A stretch of DNA of 64,000 nt from Chryseobacterium sp. GVT01B (GTDB taxonomy: Bacteria; Bacteroidota; Bacteroidia; Flavobacteriales; Weeksellaceae): the NCBI RefSeq assembly GCF_019970045.1, contig NZ_JAHXYI010000009.1:116701-180700 (forward strand), read 5' to 3'. Positions within the stretch are counted from its first letter, which is position 1. Every line of letters starts with the position of its first letter. Of this stretch, positions 48,641-57,523 are shown in pieces. Below the pieces are notes generated by a model. It saw only the letters and a list, made by a program, of their open reading frames with translations, searched no databases and had not been told where the DNA came from. Both the position numbers and the translations under genes were made by a program.

Positions 48641-50161
48641 ATGAAAAATAATATCAATAACGTGAAGGGACAAAAAGGTAAGGCAGCAAAATCGCTGATG
48701 AAGTCTATACTTGCGGCAGGGCTTCTGACATTGGCTTCATGCGAAACCAGTCTTGACACCATCAATGAGAACCCTAATGACCAGGCCAGCATTGATCCTA
48801 AAAACCTTCTGACTTACGTTGAAAAATATACATTCCAGGTAAATGGTGATAATATGTATGCTTCAAGAATGATGATTGGTACCGATGGTGAGAATGCCTA
48901 TCAGTATATGAAATGGAATGATGCCTCTTTTGAAGTGTATACAAAAGGACTTCTGAATACAGGAAAAATGATGCAGGAAGCGGAAAAAAGAGGAAATAAA
49001 AATTATCTGGCCATTGGTAAGTTTTTAAGAGCTTATCATTTCTTCAATATCAGCTTAAAGGTAGGAAGTGCTCCATATTCTGAAGCTGCAAAAGGGGAAT
49101 CCGGGATTACACAACCTAAATATGATAGTCAGGATGTAGTTATGGCCGGGATTTTATCAGAATTAAAGGAAGCAAATGATCTGATTAATACCAATGATAA
49201 AATTGAAGGTGACATTGTATACAACGGAGATGCTTTGAAGTGGAAAAAGTTAATCAATTCTTTCCGTCTGAAAATTCTGATCACTTTATCTAAGAAAACC
49301 TCGGTAGGAAGTTATAATATTGCCACAGAATTTGCTTCTATTGCAGGAAGTCAGTCTCTGATGACTTCTATTGCTGACAATGGTGAACTTAAATTTGTAG
49401 ATGCTGCAGACAGCAGATACACCATGTTTAACAACAGCGGATATGGCTCCAGCTTATATATGGCAGATTATTTCATCAACATGTTCAAAGACAGACATGA
49501 CCCGCGTCTTTTTACTTTTGCTGCACAGACTACCGGAGCTAAAGAAGCCGGAAAAGCCATCACAGATTTTACAGCCTATAACGGAGGAAATCCTACTTCT
49601 CCTTATTCTGACAATGCAGCTCTGATCACGGCTAAGAATATCTCTAAAGTAAACGACCGTTTTTATAAAGATCCTACCAATGAACCTGCTTCTGTATTAA
49701 GCTATTCAGAGCTTGAGTTTATCCTTGCTGAAGCTGCTGCAAGAGGCTGGATTTCAGGATCGGCAAAAACCCATTATGATAATGCCATCAAGGCAAGTTT
49801 CAGTTTTTATCAGACTTATGTAAAAAATCAGGGACAATATTTCTCAGGATTTGATGTGAATCAGTACCTGGCAACACCTTTGGTTGTTTATAACAGTGCT
49901 GATCCTTTACAGACACAGCTGGAAAAAATCATGACTCAAAAATACATGACCATGTTCCATCAGGCACAATGGACTTCTTATTATGATTATTTAAGAACCG
50001 GATATCCAAATTATCCTCTGAAAACCGGAGTTCCAGCTCCTTTCAGATTCAGATATCCACAGTCAGAATACAGTTATAACAGCAACAATTTAAAAGCGGC
50101 GCTGGCTGCCCAGTACAGTGGAAATGATAACATCAATTCTAAACCTTGGTGGTTGCAGTAA
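48641..50161 (+). CDS. SusD/RagB family surface lipoprotein (pair 2)
   Basis: This 506-residue protein carries its lipobox in LAAGLLTLASC (Cys34). The first 19 residues are an unusual Lys/Asn-rich extension, so translation may instead start at ATG 48698 (MKSILAAGLLTLASC). The SusD-like helical domain includes TINENPNDQASIDPKNLLTY, YLAIGKFLRAYHFFNISLKVG, SYSELEFILAEAAARGWISG and EKIMTQKYMTMFHQAQWTSYYDYLRTGYP. It is the surface ligand-binding partner of susC 2. A hairpin lies between it and the phospholipase gene. Confidence 0.94.
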   Translation: MKNNINNVKGQKGKAAKSLMKSILAAGLLTLASCETSLDTINENPNDQASIDPKNLLTYVEKYTFQVNGDNMYASRMMIGTDGENAYQYMKWNDASFEVYTKGLLNTGKMMQEAEKRGNKNYLAIGKFLRAYHFFNISLKVGSAPYSEAAKGESGITQPKYDSQDVVMAGILSELKEANDLINTNDKIEGDIVYNGDALKWKKLINSFRLKILITLSKKTSVGSYNIATEFASIAGSQSLMTSIADNGELKFVDAADSRYTMFNNSGYGSSLYMADYFINMFKDRHDPRLFTFAAQTTGAKEAGKAITDFTAYNGGNPTSPYSDNAALITAKNISKVNDRFYKDPTNEPASVLSYSELEFILAEAAARGWISGSAKTHYDNAIKASFSFYQTYVKNQGQYFSGFDVNQYLATPLVVYNSADPLQTQLEKIMTQKYMTMFHQAQWTSYYDYLRTGYPNYPLKTGVPAPFRFRYPQSEYSYNSNNLKAALAAQYSGNDNINSKPWWLQ

Positions 50162-50186
50162 AAATCTGATTATTTTTATATAAAAC

Positions 50187-50230
50187 AAAGAAATCGCAGG
50201 AAAATCCTATTAACTTGCGGTTTCTTTCTT
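50187..50230 (+). terminator. Intercistronic hairpin between susD 2 and phospholipase C
   Basis: AAAGAAATCGCA (50187-50198) pairs with TGCGGTTTCTTT (50216-50227) with one G-T pair and a 17-nt loop, followed by CTTATT. It could lower read-through into the enzyme gene. Confidence 0.65.
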
Positions 50231-50243
50231 ATTACGATTGAAC

Positions 50244-52589
50244 ATGAACAGAAGAGAATTTTTAGAGAAATCAAGTCTTTTATTAGCAGGATTAGGAACA
50301 TCAGGTGTTCTACACCCTTCCATTTTAAAAGCTCTGGCCATTGATCCGGCTGCCCAGTCTACATTTTATGATGCAGAGCATGTGGTAATCCTGATGCAGG
50401 AAAACCGTTCATTTGATCATGCATTCGGTGCACTCAAAGGAGTGAGAGGCTTTTTGGATAAAAGAGCATTTGTAAAACAGGATGGACATTCTGTTTTCTT
50501 TCAAAAGAATGATGACGGAAAATATGCATCTCCTGCCCGACTGGATTTGAGAAATACAAAATCAACATGGATGAGCTCACTGCCTCATTCATGGGCAGAT
50601 CAGCAAAAAGCACTCAACAAGGGAAAATATGACCAATGGCTTCAGGCCAAAACTTCAGGAAATAAAGATTACAAAAATATCCCGCTGACATTAGGGTATT
50701 ATAACCGTGAGGACCTTCCGTTTTATTATCAGCTGGCAGATGCATTTACCATCTTCGATCAATATTTCTGTTCTTCACTTACCGGAACTACTCCCAACAG
50801 ATTATTCCTTTGGTCCGGAACGCTGAGAGAGCAGCAGAATGGAAAAGTAAAGGCCAATGTTGTGAATGAAAATATTGATTATGATAAAGCAAGACAGGCC
50901 AAATGGAAAAGTTTCCCGGAAATTTTAGAACAGCAGAATGTTTCGTGGAGAATTTATCAGAATGAAATCAGTCTTCCAAAAGGAATGTCCGGAGAACAGG
51001 AAGCGTGGTTAAGTAATTTTACGGATAACCCTATTGAGTGGTTTTCAAAATTCAACGTTAAATTTTCAAAAGGGTATTATCAGAATATTCCTAATATCAT
51101 AGCGTATCTGAAACAGGAAATTGAAAAAAATCCTCAACAGAAAGAAAGGCTGGAAAGCATGCTCGCAGAAGTTCAGGAAGATCAGGTAAAATATCATCCG
51201 GATAATTATTCAAAACTATCAAAAGAAGAAAAAAACCTTCACGAGAAAGCTTTTACTACCAATGTAAATGACCCGGATTACTGGAAACTGGAAATCGGAA
51301 AGGATGAAAACGGGGAAAGACTGGTTGTTCCTGAAGGTGACGTATTGTTCCAGTTCCGAAAAGATGTGGAAGAGAAAAAACTTCCGCTGGTTTCCTGGCT
51401 GGTAGCTCCTGAACATTTCTCAGACCACCCGGGATCACCATGGTACGGTGCATGGTATATTTCTGAAGTTTTGAATATTCTTACAAAAGATCCTGAAACC
51501 TGGAAAAAAACAATTTTCATTATCAATTACGATGAAAACGACGGATATTTTGATCATGTACTCCCCTTCGCCCCGCCTATGAATCCAAGCCAGCCCGTTG
51601 ATATGAACGGAAAAGAAGGCGTAGAATATGTAGATCAATCTCAGGAATATATGTCGAATCCTTCTTTAAAAAATTATGAAAAAATAGAAGGAACGGTTGG
51701 ATTAGGCTACAGAGTTCCCATGATTATTGCTTCACCATGGACAAAAGGAGGTTTTGTAAATTCTGAAGTATCAGATCACACTTCCGTCCTGCAGTTCCTT
51801 GAAAATTTCATCATGAAAAAATATAAGAAAAATGTTCATGTTGACAATATCAGTGACTGGAGAAGAGCAATATGTGGCGATCTTACGTCGGCCTTCAATT
51901 CTTCCGGTGTAAAAGCTCCACAGATGAATTATCTTGATCAGAAAGAGTATGCTAAAACCATCAATGCAGCTAAAAACAAACCTGTTCCGGATCTGAAATG
52001 GTATTCTGAAAATGATCTTAACGGTAATTTACTTGAGATTCAGGAAAGAGGTTTGAAGCCATCAAATCCGCTTCCGTATCATTTCCATGTCAATTTAGAA
52101 GGTGAACAGATTAAAATGACCAATTTTAAAGGAAATGGAGTTCCATTGTTAATCTATGACAGAACTCAATTCAACAATAATAATTATCATTTCTCATACG
52201 CCTTATATTCAAAACAAGAACTATCCCATCCTGTACATTCAGGAGCTTATGATTACGAAATTTTCGGTCCCAATGGCTTTTTCAGGAAATTCAAAGGGAA
52301 TAATACTCCTGAATTAGAGGTAAATTTGGTAAATGTAGATTCAAAAAATCAGATTGAACTTATCATCCGAACTCATAAGAAGAAAAATATTTCCATTCAT
52401 CTGGAAGATTTGTATTTCAAGACTCAAAAGACAATCAAAGTACAAAAGCCAGAAGAAAAAATTATTATCGATCTTGAGAAATATAAAGGCTGGTATGATT
52501 TGAAATTAACGGCAGATGAATGTCTGTGGCATTTTGCCGGAAGAGTAGAAACGGAAAAGGTTTCTGTTTCTGATCCACACTGGGCATAG
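50244..52589 (+). CDS. Phosphocholine-specific phospholipase C, Tat-exported
   Basis: The start is set at ATG 50244 (781 residues), giving a twin-arginine signal MNRREFLEKSSLLLAGLG; an upstream TTG (50238) is less likely. The phosphoesterase domain (about 40-540) has HVVILMQENRSFDHAFG, DQYFCSSLTGTTPNRLFLWSG, IINYDENDGYFDHVLPF and SDHTSVLQFLE, matching the bacterial PC-PLC/acid phosphatase-like family. The last 200 residues contain two beta domains typical of these enzymes (LPYHFHVNLEGEQ; DLKLTADECLWHFAGRVE). It should cleave phosphatidylcholine or sphingomyelin to phosphocholine and diacylglycerol/ceramide after folded export. It follows the susCD pair 2, forming a phospholipid utilisation cassette. 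Confidence 0.93.
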   Translation: MNRREFLEKSSLLLAGLGTSGVLHPSILKALAIDPAAQSTFYDAEHVVILMQENRSFDHAFGALKGVRGFLDKRAFVKQDGHSVFFQKNDDGKYASPARLDLRNTKSTWMSSLPHSWADQQKALNKGKYDQWLQAKTSGNKDYKNIPLTLGYYNREDLPFYYQLADAFTIFDQYFCSSLTGTTPNRLFLWSGTLREQQNGKVKANVVNENIDYDKARQAKWKSFPEILEQQNVSWRIYQNEISLPKGMSGEQEAWLSNFTDNPIEWFSKFNVKFSKGYYQNIPNIIAYLKQEIEKNPQQKERLESMLAEVQEDQVKYHPDNYSKLSKEEKNLHEKAFTTNVNDPDYWKLEIGKDENGERLVVPEGDVLFQFRKDVEEKKLPLVSWLVAPEHFSDHPGSPWYGAWYISEVLNILTKDPETWKKTIFIINYDENDGYFDHVLPFAPPMNPSQPVDMNGKEGVEYVDQSQEYMSNPSLKNYEKIEGTVGLGYRVPMIIASPWTKGGFVNSEVSDHTSVLQFLENFIMKKYKKNVHVDNISDWRRAICGDLTSAFNSSGVKAPQMNYLDQKEYAKTINAAKNKPVPDLKWYSENDLNGNLLEIQERGLKPSNPLPYHFHVNLEGEQIKMTNFKGNGVPLLIYDRTQFNNNNYHFSYALYSKQELSHPVHSGAYDYEIFGPNGFFRKFKGNNTPELEVNLVNVDSKNQIELIIRTHKKKNISIHLEDLYFKTQKTIKVQKPEEKIIIDLEKYKGWYDLKLTADECLWHFAGRVETEKVSVSDPHWA

Positions 52590-52610
52590 AAAAACGCTTA
52601 CAATATTGAT

Positions 52611-52644
52611 AAAAACCTGTACCAAAAACGTACAGGTTTTTTTG
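52611..52644 (+). terminator. Terminator of susCD 2-phospholipase operon
   Basis: AAAAACCTGTAC (52611-52622) pairs perfectly with GTACAGGTTTTT (52630-52641), then TT. Confidence 0.92.
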
Positions 52645-52764
52645 AGTTATTCTTCAAATATAACGCATTACATAGTGCAAATAAGCAATAATATAAAAAT
52701 TATAATATATTTTTTTCACAATGTACTGAATTTTGTTATATTCACTTAACTAATTATTTACATC

Positions 52765-53343
52765 ATGAAAAAATTAAATTTAACGATTGCCATGTCTTTA
52801 TTTGCGTTTGCTCTACCCGGAAATCTGAGCGCGCAAGACCTCGCTACAGATAACCATACGGTTACCATTTCTATTCCCGAAGTTGCATTGGTAGATATTG
52901 AACCATCTGCCACAAAAAACATTACTCTTGGATTTACAGCACCTACTGAAGCAGGAAATCCTATCGTTCCAGCAACAGCCAACACTACTTTATGGCTTAA
53001 TTATTCGTCCATTAAATCTGTTGCAGATCCTACCCGTAATATAAGTGTAACAATGAATGCTGTCATTCCCGGAGTTGATCTTCAGGTAACAGCAGCAGCA
53101 CCTACCGGAGCAGGAGCAGGAACATTGGGAACATCTGCAGGTCTGTTGACTTTAAGTGCTGCCAACCAGACTATCATTTCAGGAATCGGAAGTGCTTATA
53201 CAGGAAATGGTGCCAATAACGGTCACAATCTTACCTATGCACTTGCTGCAGGAAGTGGTCCTGGAGGTGTAGCAGCGTACGCAGATTTACAGGCAACAGC
53301 CACTGTTACAGCTACCGTTACTTATACAATATCAGATAATTAG
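52765..53343 (+). CDS. Small secreted beta-rich protein, pilin-like candidate A
   Basis: This 192-residue protein has a signal peptide (MKKLNLTIAMSLFAFALPGNLSAQ). The mature part is Ala/Thr/Gly-rich with almost no charged residues and no Cys. It begins TVTISIPEVALVDIEPS and includes LGFTAPTEAGNP, TIISGIGSAYTG and NGANNGHNLTY, and ends with alternating hydrophobic residues (ATATVTATVTYTISDN) like the last strand of an archaic pilin-type sandwich. The 174-residue protein at 56990 is a clear paralogue. A strong terminator separates it from the chaperone-like gene, so it may be made in excess as the main subunit. Function is inferred from the locus. Confidence 0.75.
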   Translation: MKKLNLTIAMSLFAFALPGNLSAQDLATDNHTVTISIPEVALVDIEPSATKNITLGFTAPTEAGNPIVPATANTTLWLNYSSIKSVADPTRNISVTMNAVIPGVDLQVTAAAPTGAGAGTLGTSAGLLTLSAANQTIISGIGSAYTGNGANNGHNLTYALAAGSGPGGVAAYADLQATATVTATVTYTISDN

Positions 53344-53370
53344 AATTTAAATAAAATTCTTTCTACCTGT

Positions 53371-53416
53371 CAAAAACAAGAAGAAGTTGTCATTCAGTTT
53401 CTTCCTGTTTTTGTAT
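53371..53416 (+). terminator. Strong hairpin after pilin-like gene A
   Basis: CAAAAACA-A-GAAGAA (53371-53385) pairs with TTCTTC-C-TGTTTTTG (53399-53413) with one mismatch; the T-run is part of the 3' arm. Confidence 0.82.
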
Positions 53417-53446
53417 TACTCATCATTTAACTCCAAACTTTACAAA

Positions 53447-54247
53447 ATGATAAAGCGTATTCTTCTTTTGATCGCCTTGATTTTGCAGTTTAGCTTTTTA
53501 CATGCGGGCATCGTGATTCTCAACGGGCTTACGCATTCTTACAACATTGAAAACGGAAAGGTTTATAAAGGAAAAGTTGCCATTGAAAACACAGGCAGTA
53601 ATCCTCAAAGTATAAAAATATTTTTACAGGATTATACCTACCATGCGGACGGAACGATCAATTATACAGCATTACGTACCAATACACGCAGTAACGGCGA
53701 GTGGCTAAAGCTCAATACCAATCTTGTTACGCTTAAAGGTAAAGAAAAGACTGAAATATTCTATGAAATAACAGTTCCCAATCAGGCAATGGATCCCGGA
53801 AGCTATTGGAGCGTGATTATTGTAGAACCGATAGAAGAGATAAAGCCCAGCGACAGTAAACCAGGAGTGAGTATCACTTCTATTATACGATATGCCATTC
53901 AGGTTATTACAGATTTTGAAACAGAAAAGGCCAAACCGGAGCTTAAGTTTGAAAGTGTAAAGGTGGAAAAAATGGAGGGAAAACAAACCGTAAAGGTAGC
54001 AATTGCCAATAACGGTAATCTTTACTGTAAACCTACAGCTTCCATTGAAATTTACAATCGTAAAACGGGTGAAAAGGTCGGTACCTATTCAAGTTTAACA
54101 ATGGGGCTGCTCCCAGGCACCTCCAAAACATTTTACATTGATATCAGCAAATTACCCCCTGCTCAATACAAAGCAGCGATCATAGCGACCGATGAAGAAG
54201 AGAATGCTTTTGCACTCAATGTGGAATTAGAAGTAAAAAATGATTAG
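53447..54247 (+). CDS. Periplasmic chaperone-like two-Ig-domain protein
   Basis: From ATG 53447 the product is 266 residues (MIKRILLLIALILQFSFLHAG signal); the open frame upstream is low-complexity and overlaps the terminator. Domain 1 (about 20-135) is Ig-like, with VAIENTGSNPQSIKIFLQDYTYHADGT and EWLKLNTNLVTLKGKEKTEIFYEITVP, the layout of pilus chaperones and of DUF916 (WxL-interacting) domains. Domain 2 (about 165-263) has VAIANNGNLYCKPTASIEI and GLLPGTSKTFYIDIS, similar to archaic chaperone second domains. It overlaps the next gene by 8 bp. A subunit-holding chaperone is the best reading, by inference. Confidence 0.7.
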   Translation: MIKRILLLIALILQFSFLHAGIVILNGLTHSYNIENGKVYKGKVAIENTGSNPQSIKIFLQDYTYHADGTINYTALRTNTRSNGEWLKLNTNLVTLKGKEKTEIFYEITVPNQAMDPGSYWSVIIVEPIEEIKPSDSKPGVSITSIIRYAIQVITDFETEKAKPELKFESVKVEKMEGKQTVKVAIANNGNLYCKPTASIEIYNRKTGEKVGTYSSLTMGLLPGTSKTFYIDISKLPPAQYKAAIIATDEEENAFALNVELEVKND

Positions 54248-56993
54248 AACTTGGACTTTATTTATTATCCTATTACTATTCCCGATATTTATTTTTTCTC
54301 AACAGCAATCCAACAGATTGTCCAGTAAAAAAGATAGTATATTACCGGGAATGTCTACTTCTATCCCTTTTACATTAGAAAATAATTCGGATGAAAACAA
54401 GACGTATGAGATATCAGTCACTACTTCAAGTCCGGCTATTACACCCATTTTAGCAAAAGGAGAATTTCAGATTGCGGCCCATGAAACATCAGCTTATCTG
54501 GTACCTTTGCGTATTGCAACGGAAACAAGCCAGGGCAGTTATTCTGTAATACTGAACATTATTGACCGCAATACCGGGATATCCTTCACCAAAACATCAA
54601 AAATAACAGTTTCAGGAAACAGAAATATTTCCGTTACTCCTTTGGATTCACCCAAGTTTGTAAGGGCCGGAGAAACTATCAGAGCTTCTTTTCTTTTAAA
54701 AAATAATGGTAATATAATAGAGGATATTCATCTTGAAAGTAAAAATGCCATTCTTGATAATGAGCCCTCTTTAGTACTGGAACCCAATGAGTCAAAAATC
54801 ATTACGATACACAAAGTAACCAACCCCGAACTCAGTCAAAATGAATTCCAGAACCTTAATCTTTCGGTATACTCAAAAGGTAATCTTAAGGAAGATCAAA
54901 GCGTTTATGTAAGTATTCAGGTTATATCCGTAAAACCATCTGAGAACGACATTTATCACAGACTTCCTGTTGCCCTTTCATTATCTTTCATCGGAATGCA
55001 GAATATGGGAGTTTATAATGATGGTTTCCAAGGAGAAATTTACGGAAAAGGAACACTGGATAAAGACAACAAAAACCAGATTGAATTTCGGGCGGTTACC
55101 CACAATCCTGTAGATCTCAATACATTTACTCAATATGAAGAGTATTTTGTGAATTATAAACGGGATAACTTCTTTATTCATCTGGGTGATAAAACGTATT
55201 CTTCATCTTATTTAACCGAGTTTGCAAGATATGGCCGCGGCGCAGAAATCCGTTATGATTTTAATAAAGTAAGTTTGGGCGGTTTCTATAATCACCCAAG
55301 GTTTTTCAGAGATATTAAGGATGAATTTAATATTTATTCTGCTTTCAAAATCAGGAAAGAATCAGAAATTTCGGTCGGATACCTTTACAAAACTCCGAGA
55401 AAGGAGGAAATCCGATACGGAGATATAAGACTGGATTCTGATGCGCATCTTCCTTATGCCAAAGGAAAATTCAAGATCTCAAGAAACATTAATATTTCCG
55501 GAGAATTAGCCTACAGTACTACAAAAAAAACGGATGGAACAGCTTATATGCTTCAGGCTGAGGCTATTTTTGAAAAGTTCAACGGAAGTTTAATGTACGT
55601 AAAAGCAAGCCCTGAATTTGCAGGATATTTTACAAATACAAATACTTTTAACGGGAACGTTAATTACAAAATTTCCAGAAAGCTCAGTGCGTTTGTCAAC
55701 TACACACAGGATGCTAAAAATTTCCAGAGAGATACGCTGTTTTTAGCAGCTCCTTACAGACAGTATCTGCAATATGGAGTACAATATAAATACCGGTCAA
55801 ATGGATCTATTATTCTTAATAGCGGGTATCAAAAGTATCAGGATCGTCTGGAACCCAGACAATTTGATTACTATGAGCGTTTTTTCAAAGTGAGTATTGA
55901 TCAGCAGGTCGGAATGTTTCAGGTGAATCTTGAAGGACAGTTTGGTAAAACAGACAATTATCTGACGGGGTTTAGCGGTAATTCAAGTTTTTATTCTGCC
56001 AATCTTTCATTTCAAAAATTCAGAACCTATTTTAATGTATTCGGAAGCTATGCGATCAGCTCAAGATATCAGCTGCAGAATCAGAAGCAGCTCTATTACG
56101 GAGCAAGAATTTACAGCCGCTTTTCTGATAAGACTACTTTAAGTATTTTTTATCAGAACAATTATATGCCGGAAGAATATTTTAAAGACAGAAATTTGTT
56201 TGAACTTCTCTTCCATCAACAGCTATTTCCCGGAAATGAAATTGATCTTTCCGGCAGATATTCACTACAGAGAGGAGAAATCGGGGATAAAGACTTTATA
56301 TTCTCTATGCGTTATACATGGCGTCCCAATGTGCCGGTACAGAAAACTGCTGAATATATTTCGTTATCCGGAAATATCAGTAATCTTGGGATAAAAAAGA
56401 CGGAAGGGGTAAGATTAATGCTGGGAAGTTATCTGTCAGTTACCGATCAGGAAGGAAATTATGTATTCAAAAATGTGATTCCAGGAAATTATTTCCTGGA
56501 AATCGACCGGTCAACAACAGAGATCAATGATATTCCCACCTTAGCTCTTCCCGCAGCCCTTTCTCTGAGTAATAAAGAAAATATTTTTAATTTCGGGTTA
56601 ACTACAGCCGCTAAGGTTGAAGGTCACATTCAGTTTGAAGAAACAGAAGATAAAGATCAGACTGGATTTACTGAACTGCTTGCCAAAAAAGAGAAAAAGA
56701 AAAAAGAAAGTATTATTATAGAAGCTACGGGTAAGGACCAAACTTATCGCAAAATTTGTTTTATAGGTGAAGATTTTGATTTTACTTATCTAAGGCCTGG
56801 AGACTGGACTGTTAAAGTTTACCGCAATGGTCTTGATAAGCGTTATAAAGTCTCAAACGATAAATTTCAGTTTACTCTTAACCCTTCAGAAACAAAAAAA
56901 TTAAAGATTCATGTTGTCAAGCAGCAAATAGAAATAAAATACCAGCAGGAATCCTTAAAGGTAGGATATAATGAAATAAAAAAGAAGAAATGA
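54240..56993 (+). CDS. Usher-like outer-membrane barrel protein with Ig-like and regulatory-like domains
   Basis: This 917-residue protein has a signal (MIRTWTLFIILLLFPIFIFS). Two Ig/NEW3-like domains follow (about 25-125 and 128-232: PGMSTSIPFTLENNSDENKTYEISV; FVRAGETIRASFLLKNNGNI). A long stretch (about 240-700) has regular amphipathic strands and frequent Tyr/Phe, as expected of an outer-membrane barrel. Then comes a carboxypeptidase-regulatory-like domain (about 704-765, GVRLMLGSYLSVTDQEGNYVFKNVIPGNYFLEI) and a final beta region rich in Lys. There is no TonB box or plug motif. Size, barrel and C-terminal sandwich resemble fimbrial ushers, but the sequence does not look like canonical FimD. 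It overlaps both neighbouring genes. Confidence 0.72.
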   Translation: MIRTWTLFIILLLFPIFIFSQQQSNRLSSKKDSILPGMSTSIPFTLENNSDENKTYEISVTTSSPAITPILAKGEFQIAAHETSAYLVPLRIATETSQGSYSVILNIIDRNTGISFTKTSKITVSGNRNISVTPLDSPKFVRAGETIRASFLLKNNGNIIEDIHLESKNAILDNEPSLVLEPNESKIITIHKVTNPELSQNEFQNLNLSVYSKGNLKEDQSVYVSIQVISVKPSENDIYHRLPVALSLSFIGMQNMGVYNDGFQGEIYGKGTLDKDNKNQIEFRAVTHNPVDLNTFTQYEEYFVNYKRDNFFIHLGDKTYSSSYLTEFARYGRGAEIRYDFNKVSLGGFYNHPRFFRDIKDEFNIYSAFKIRKESEISVGYLYKTPRKEEIRYGDIRLDSDAHLPYAKGKFKISRNINISGELAYSTTKKTDGTAYMLQAEAIFEKFNGSLMYVKASPEFAGYFTNTNTFNGNVNYKISRKLSAFVNYTQDAKNFQRDTLFLAAPYRQYLQYGVQYKYRSNGSIILNSGYQKYQDRLEPRQFDYYERFFKVSIDQQVGMFQVNLEGQFGKTDNYLTGFSGNSSFYSANLSFQKFRTYFNVFGSYAISSRYQLQNQKQLYYGARIYSRFSDKTTLSIFYQNNYMPEEYFKDRNLFELLFHQQLFPGNEIDLSGRYSLQRGEIGDKDFIFSMRYTWRPNVPVQKTAEYISLSGNISNLGIKKTEGVRLMLGSYLSVTDQEGNYVFKNVIPGNYFLEIDRSTTEINDIPTLALPAALSLSNKENIFNFGLTTAAKVEGHIQFEETEDKDQTGFTELLAKKEKKKKESIIIEATGKDQTYRKICFIGEDFDFTYLRPGDWTVKVYRNGLDKRYKVSNDKFQFTLNPSETKKLKIHVVKQQIEIKYQQESLKVGYNEIKKKK

Positions 56994-57514
56994 TTTTGAT
57001 CCGTTCCCTATTATTATTAGTGTCTTTTATTTTGTCAGGAGTTGTATACTCCCAGACTACTGTCTCCATGACTTTACCTACCGTAACTTTAATGGATATA
57101 GAGCCTACAGGAAATTTTACACTCAATTTTACTGCTCCTACCGAAGCAGGAAATCCCCTTGGTAATCCCACTCCCAATACTTCAAAATGGGTCAACTATA
57201 CTTCTGCAATTGCACCCGGAGGTCTTACCAGGAAAATCACAGCATCTGTGAATAAAATTATTGATGGAGTTAATATAAGATTACAGGCAGCTGCCGCTTC
57301 CGGATCAGGAGGAGGAGCATTGGGAACTTCTTCAGGACAGGTTACTCTTACCACGACTCCTGTCACAATTATTAGCGGAATTGGAGGTGCCTTTACAGGA
57401 AATGGGGCTAATAACGGCCATAATCTCACTATTTCTCTAACGACCAATACGTATGCTAATTTATTAGCACAGGCTAATACAGCTATTGTAATTGTCTACA
57501 CCATCACAGAATAA
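56990..57514 (+). CDS. Small secreted beta-rich protein, pilin-like candidate B
   Basis: This 174-residue paralogue of the 52765 gene product starts MILIRSLLLLVSFILSGVVYSQ (signal), then TVSMTLPTVTLMDIEPTGNFTLNFTAPTEAGNP. The near-identical C-terminal block VTIISGIGGAFTG, NGANNGHNL follows, and the protein ends ANTAIVIVYTITE. Its ATG overlaps the usher-like stop as ATGA, so it is co-translated. Low charge and no Cys fit a beta-sandwich surface subunit. It could be a minor or tip subunit compared with gene A. Confidence 0.75.
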   Translation: MILIRSLLLLVSFILSGVVYSQTTVSMTLPTVTLMDIEPTGNFTLNFTAPTEAGNPLGNPTPNTSKWVNYTSAIAPGGLTRKITASVNKIIDGVNIRLQAAAASGSGGGALGTSSGQVTLTTTPVTIISGIGGAFTGNGANNGHNLTISLTTNTYANLLAQANTAIVIVYTITE

Positions 57515-57523
57515 AATTGAAAA

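Noticed and set aside
37793..50161. Polysaccharide utilisation locus
   Set aside because: SusCD pairs are present but no glycoside hydrolase, lyase or sulfatase was found; the neighbouring enzymes act on phosphoesters.
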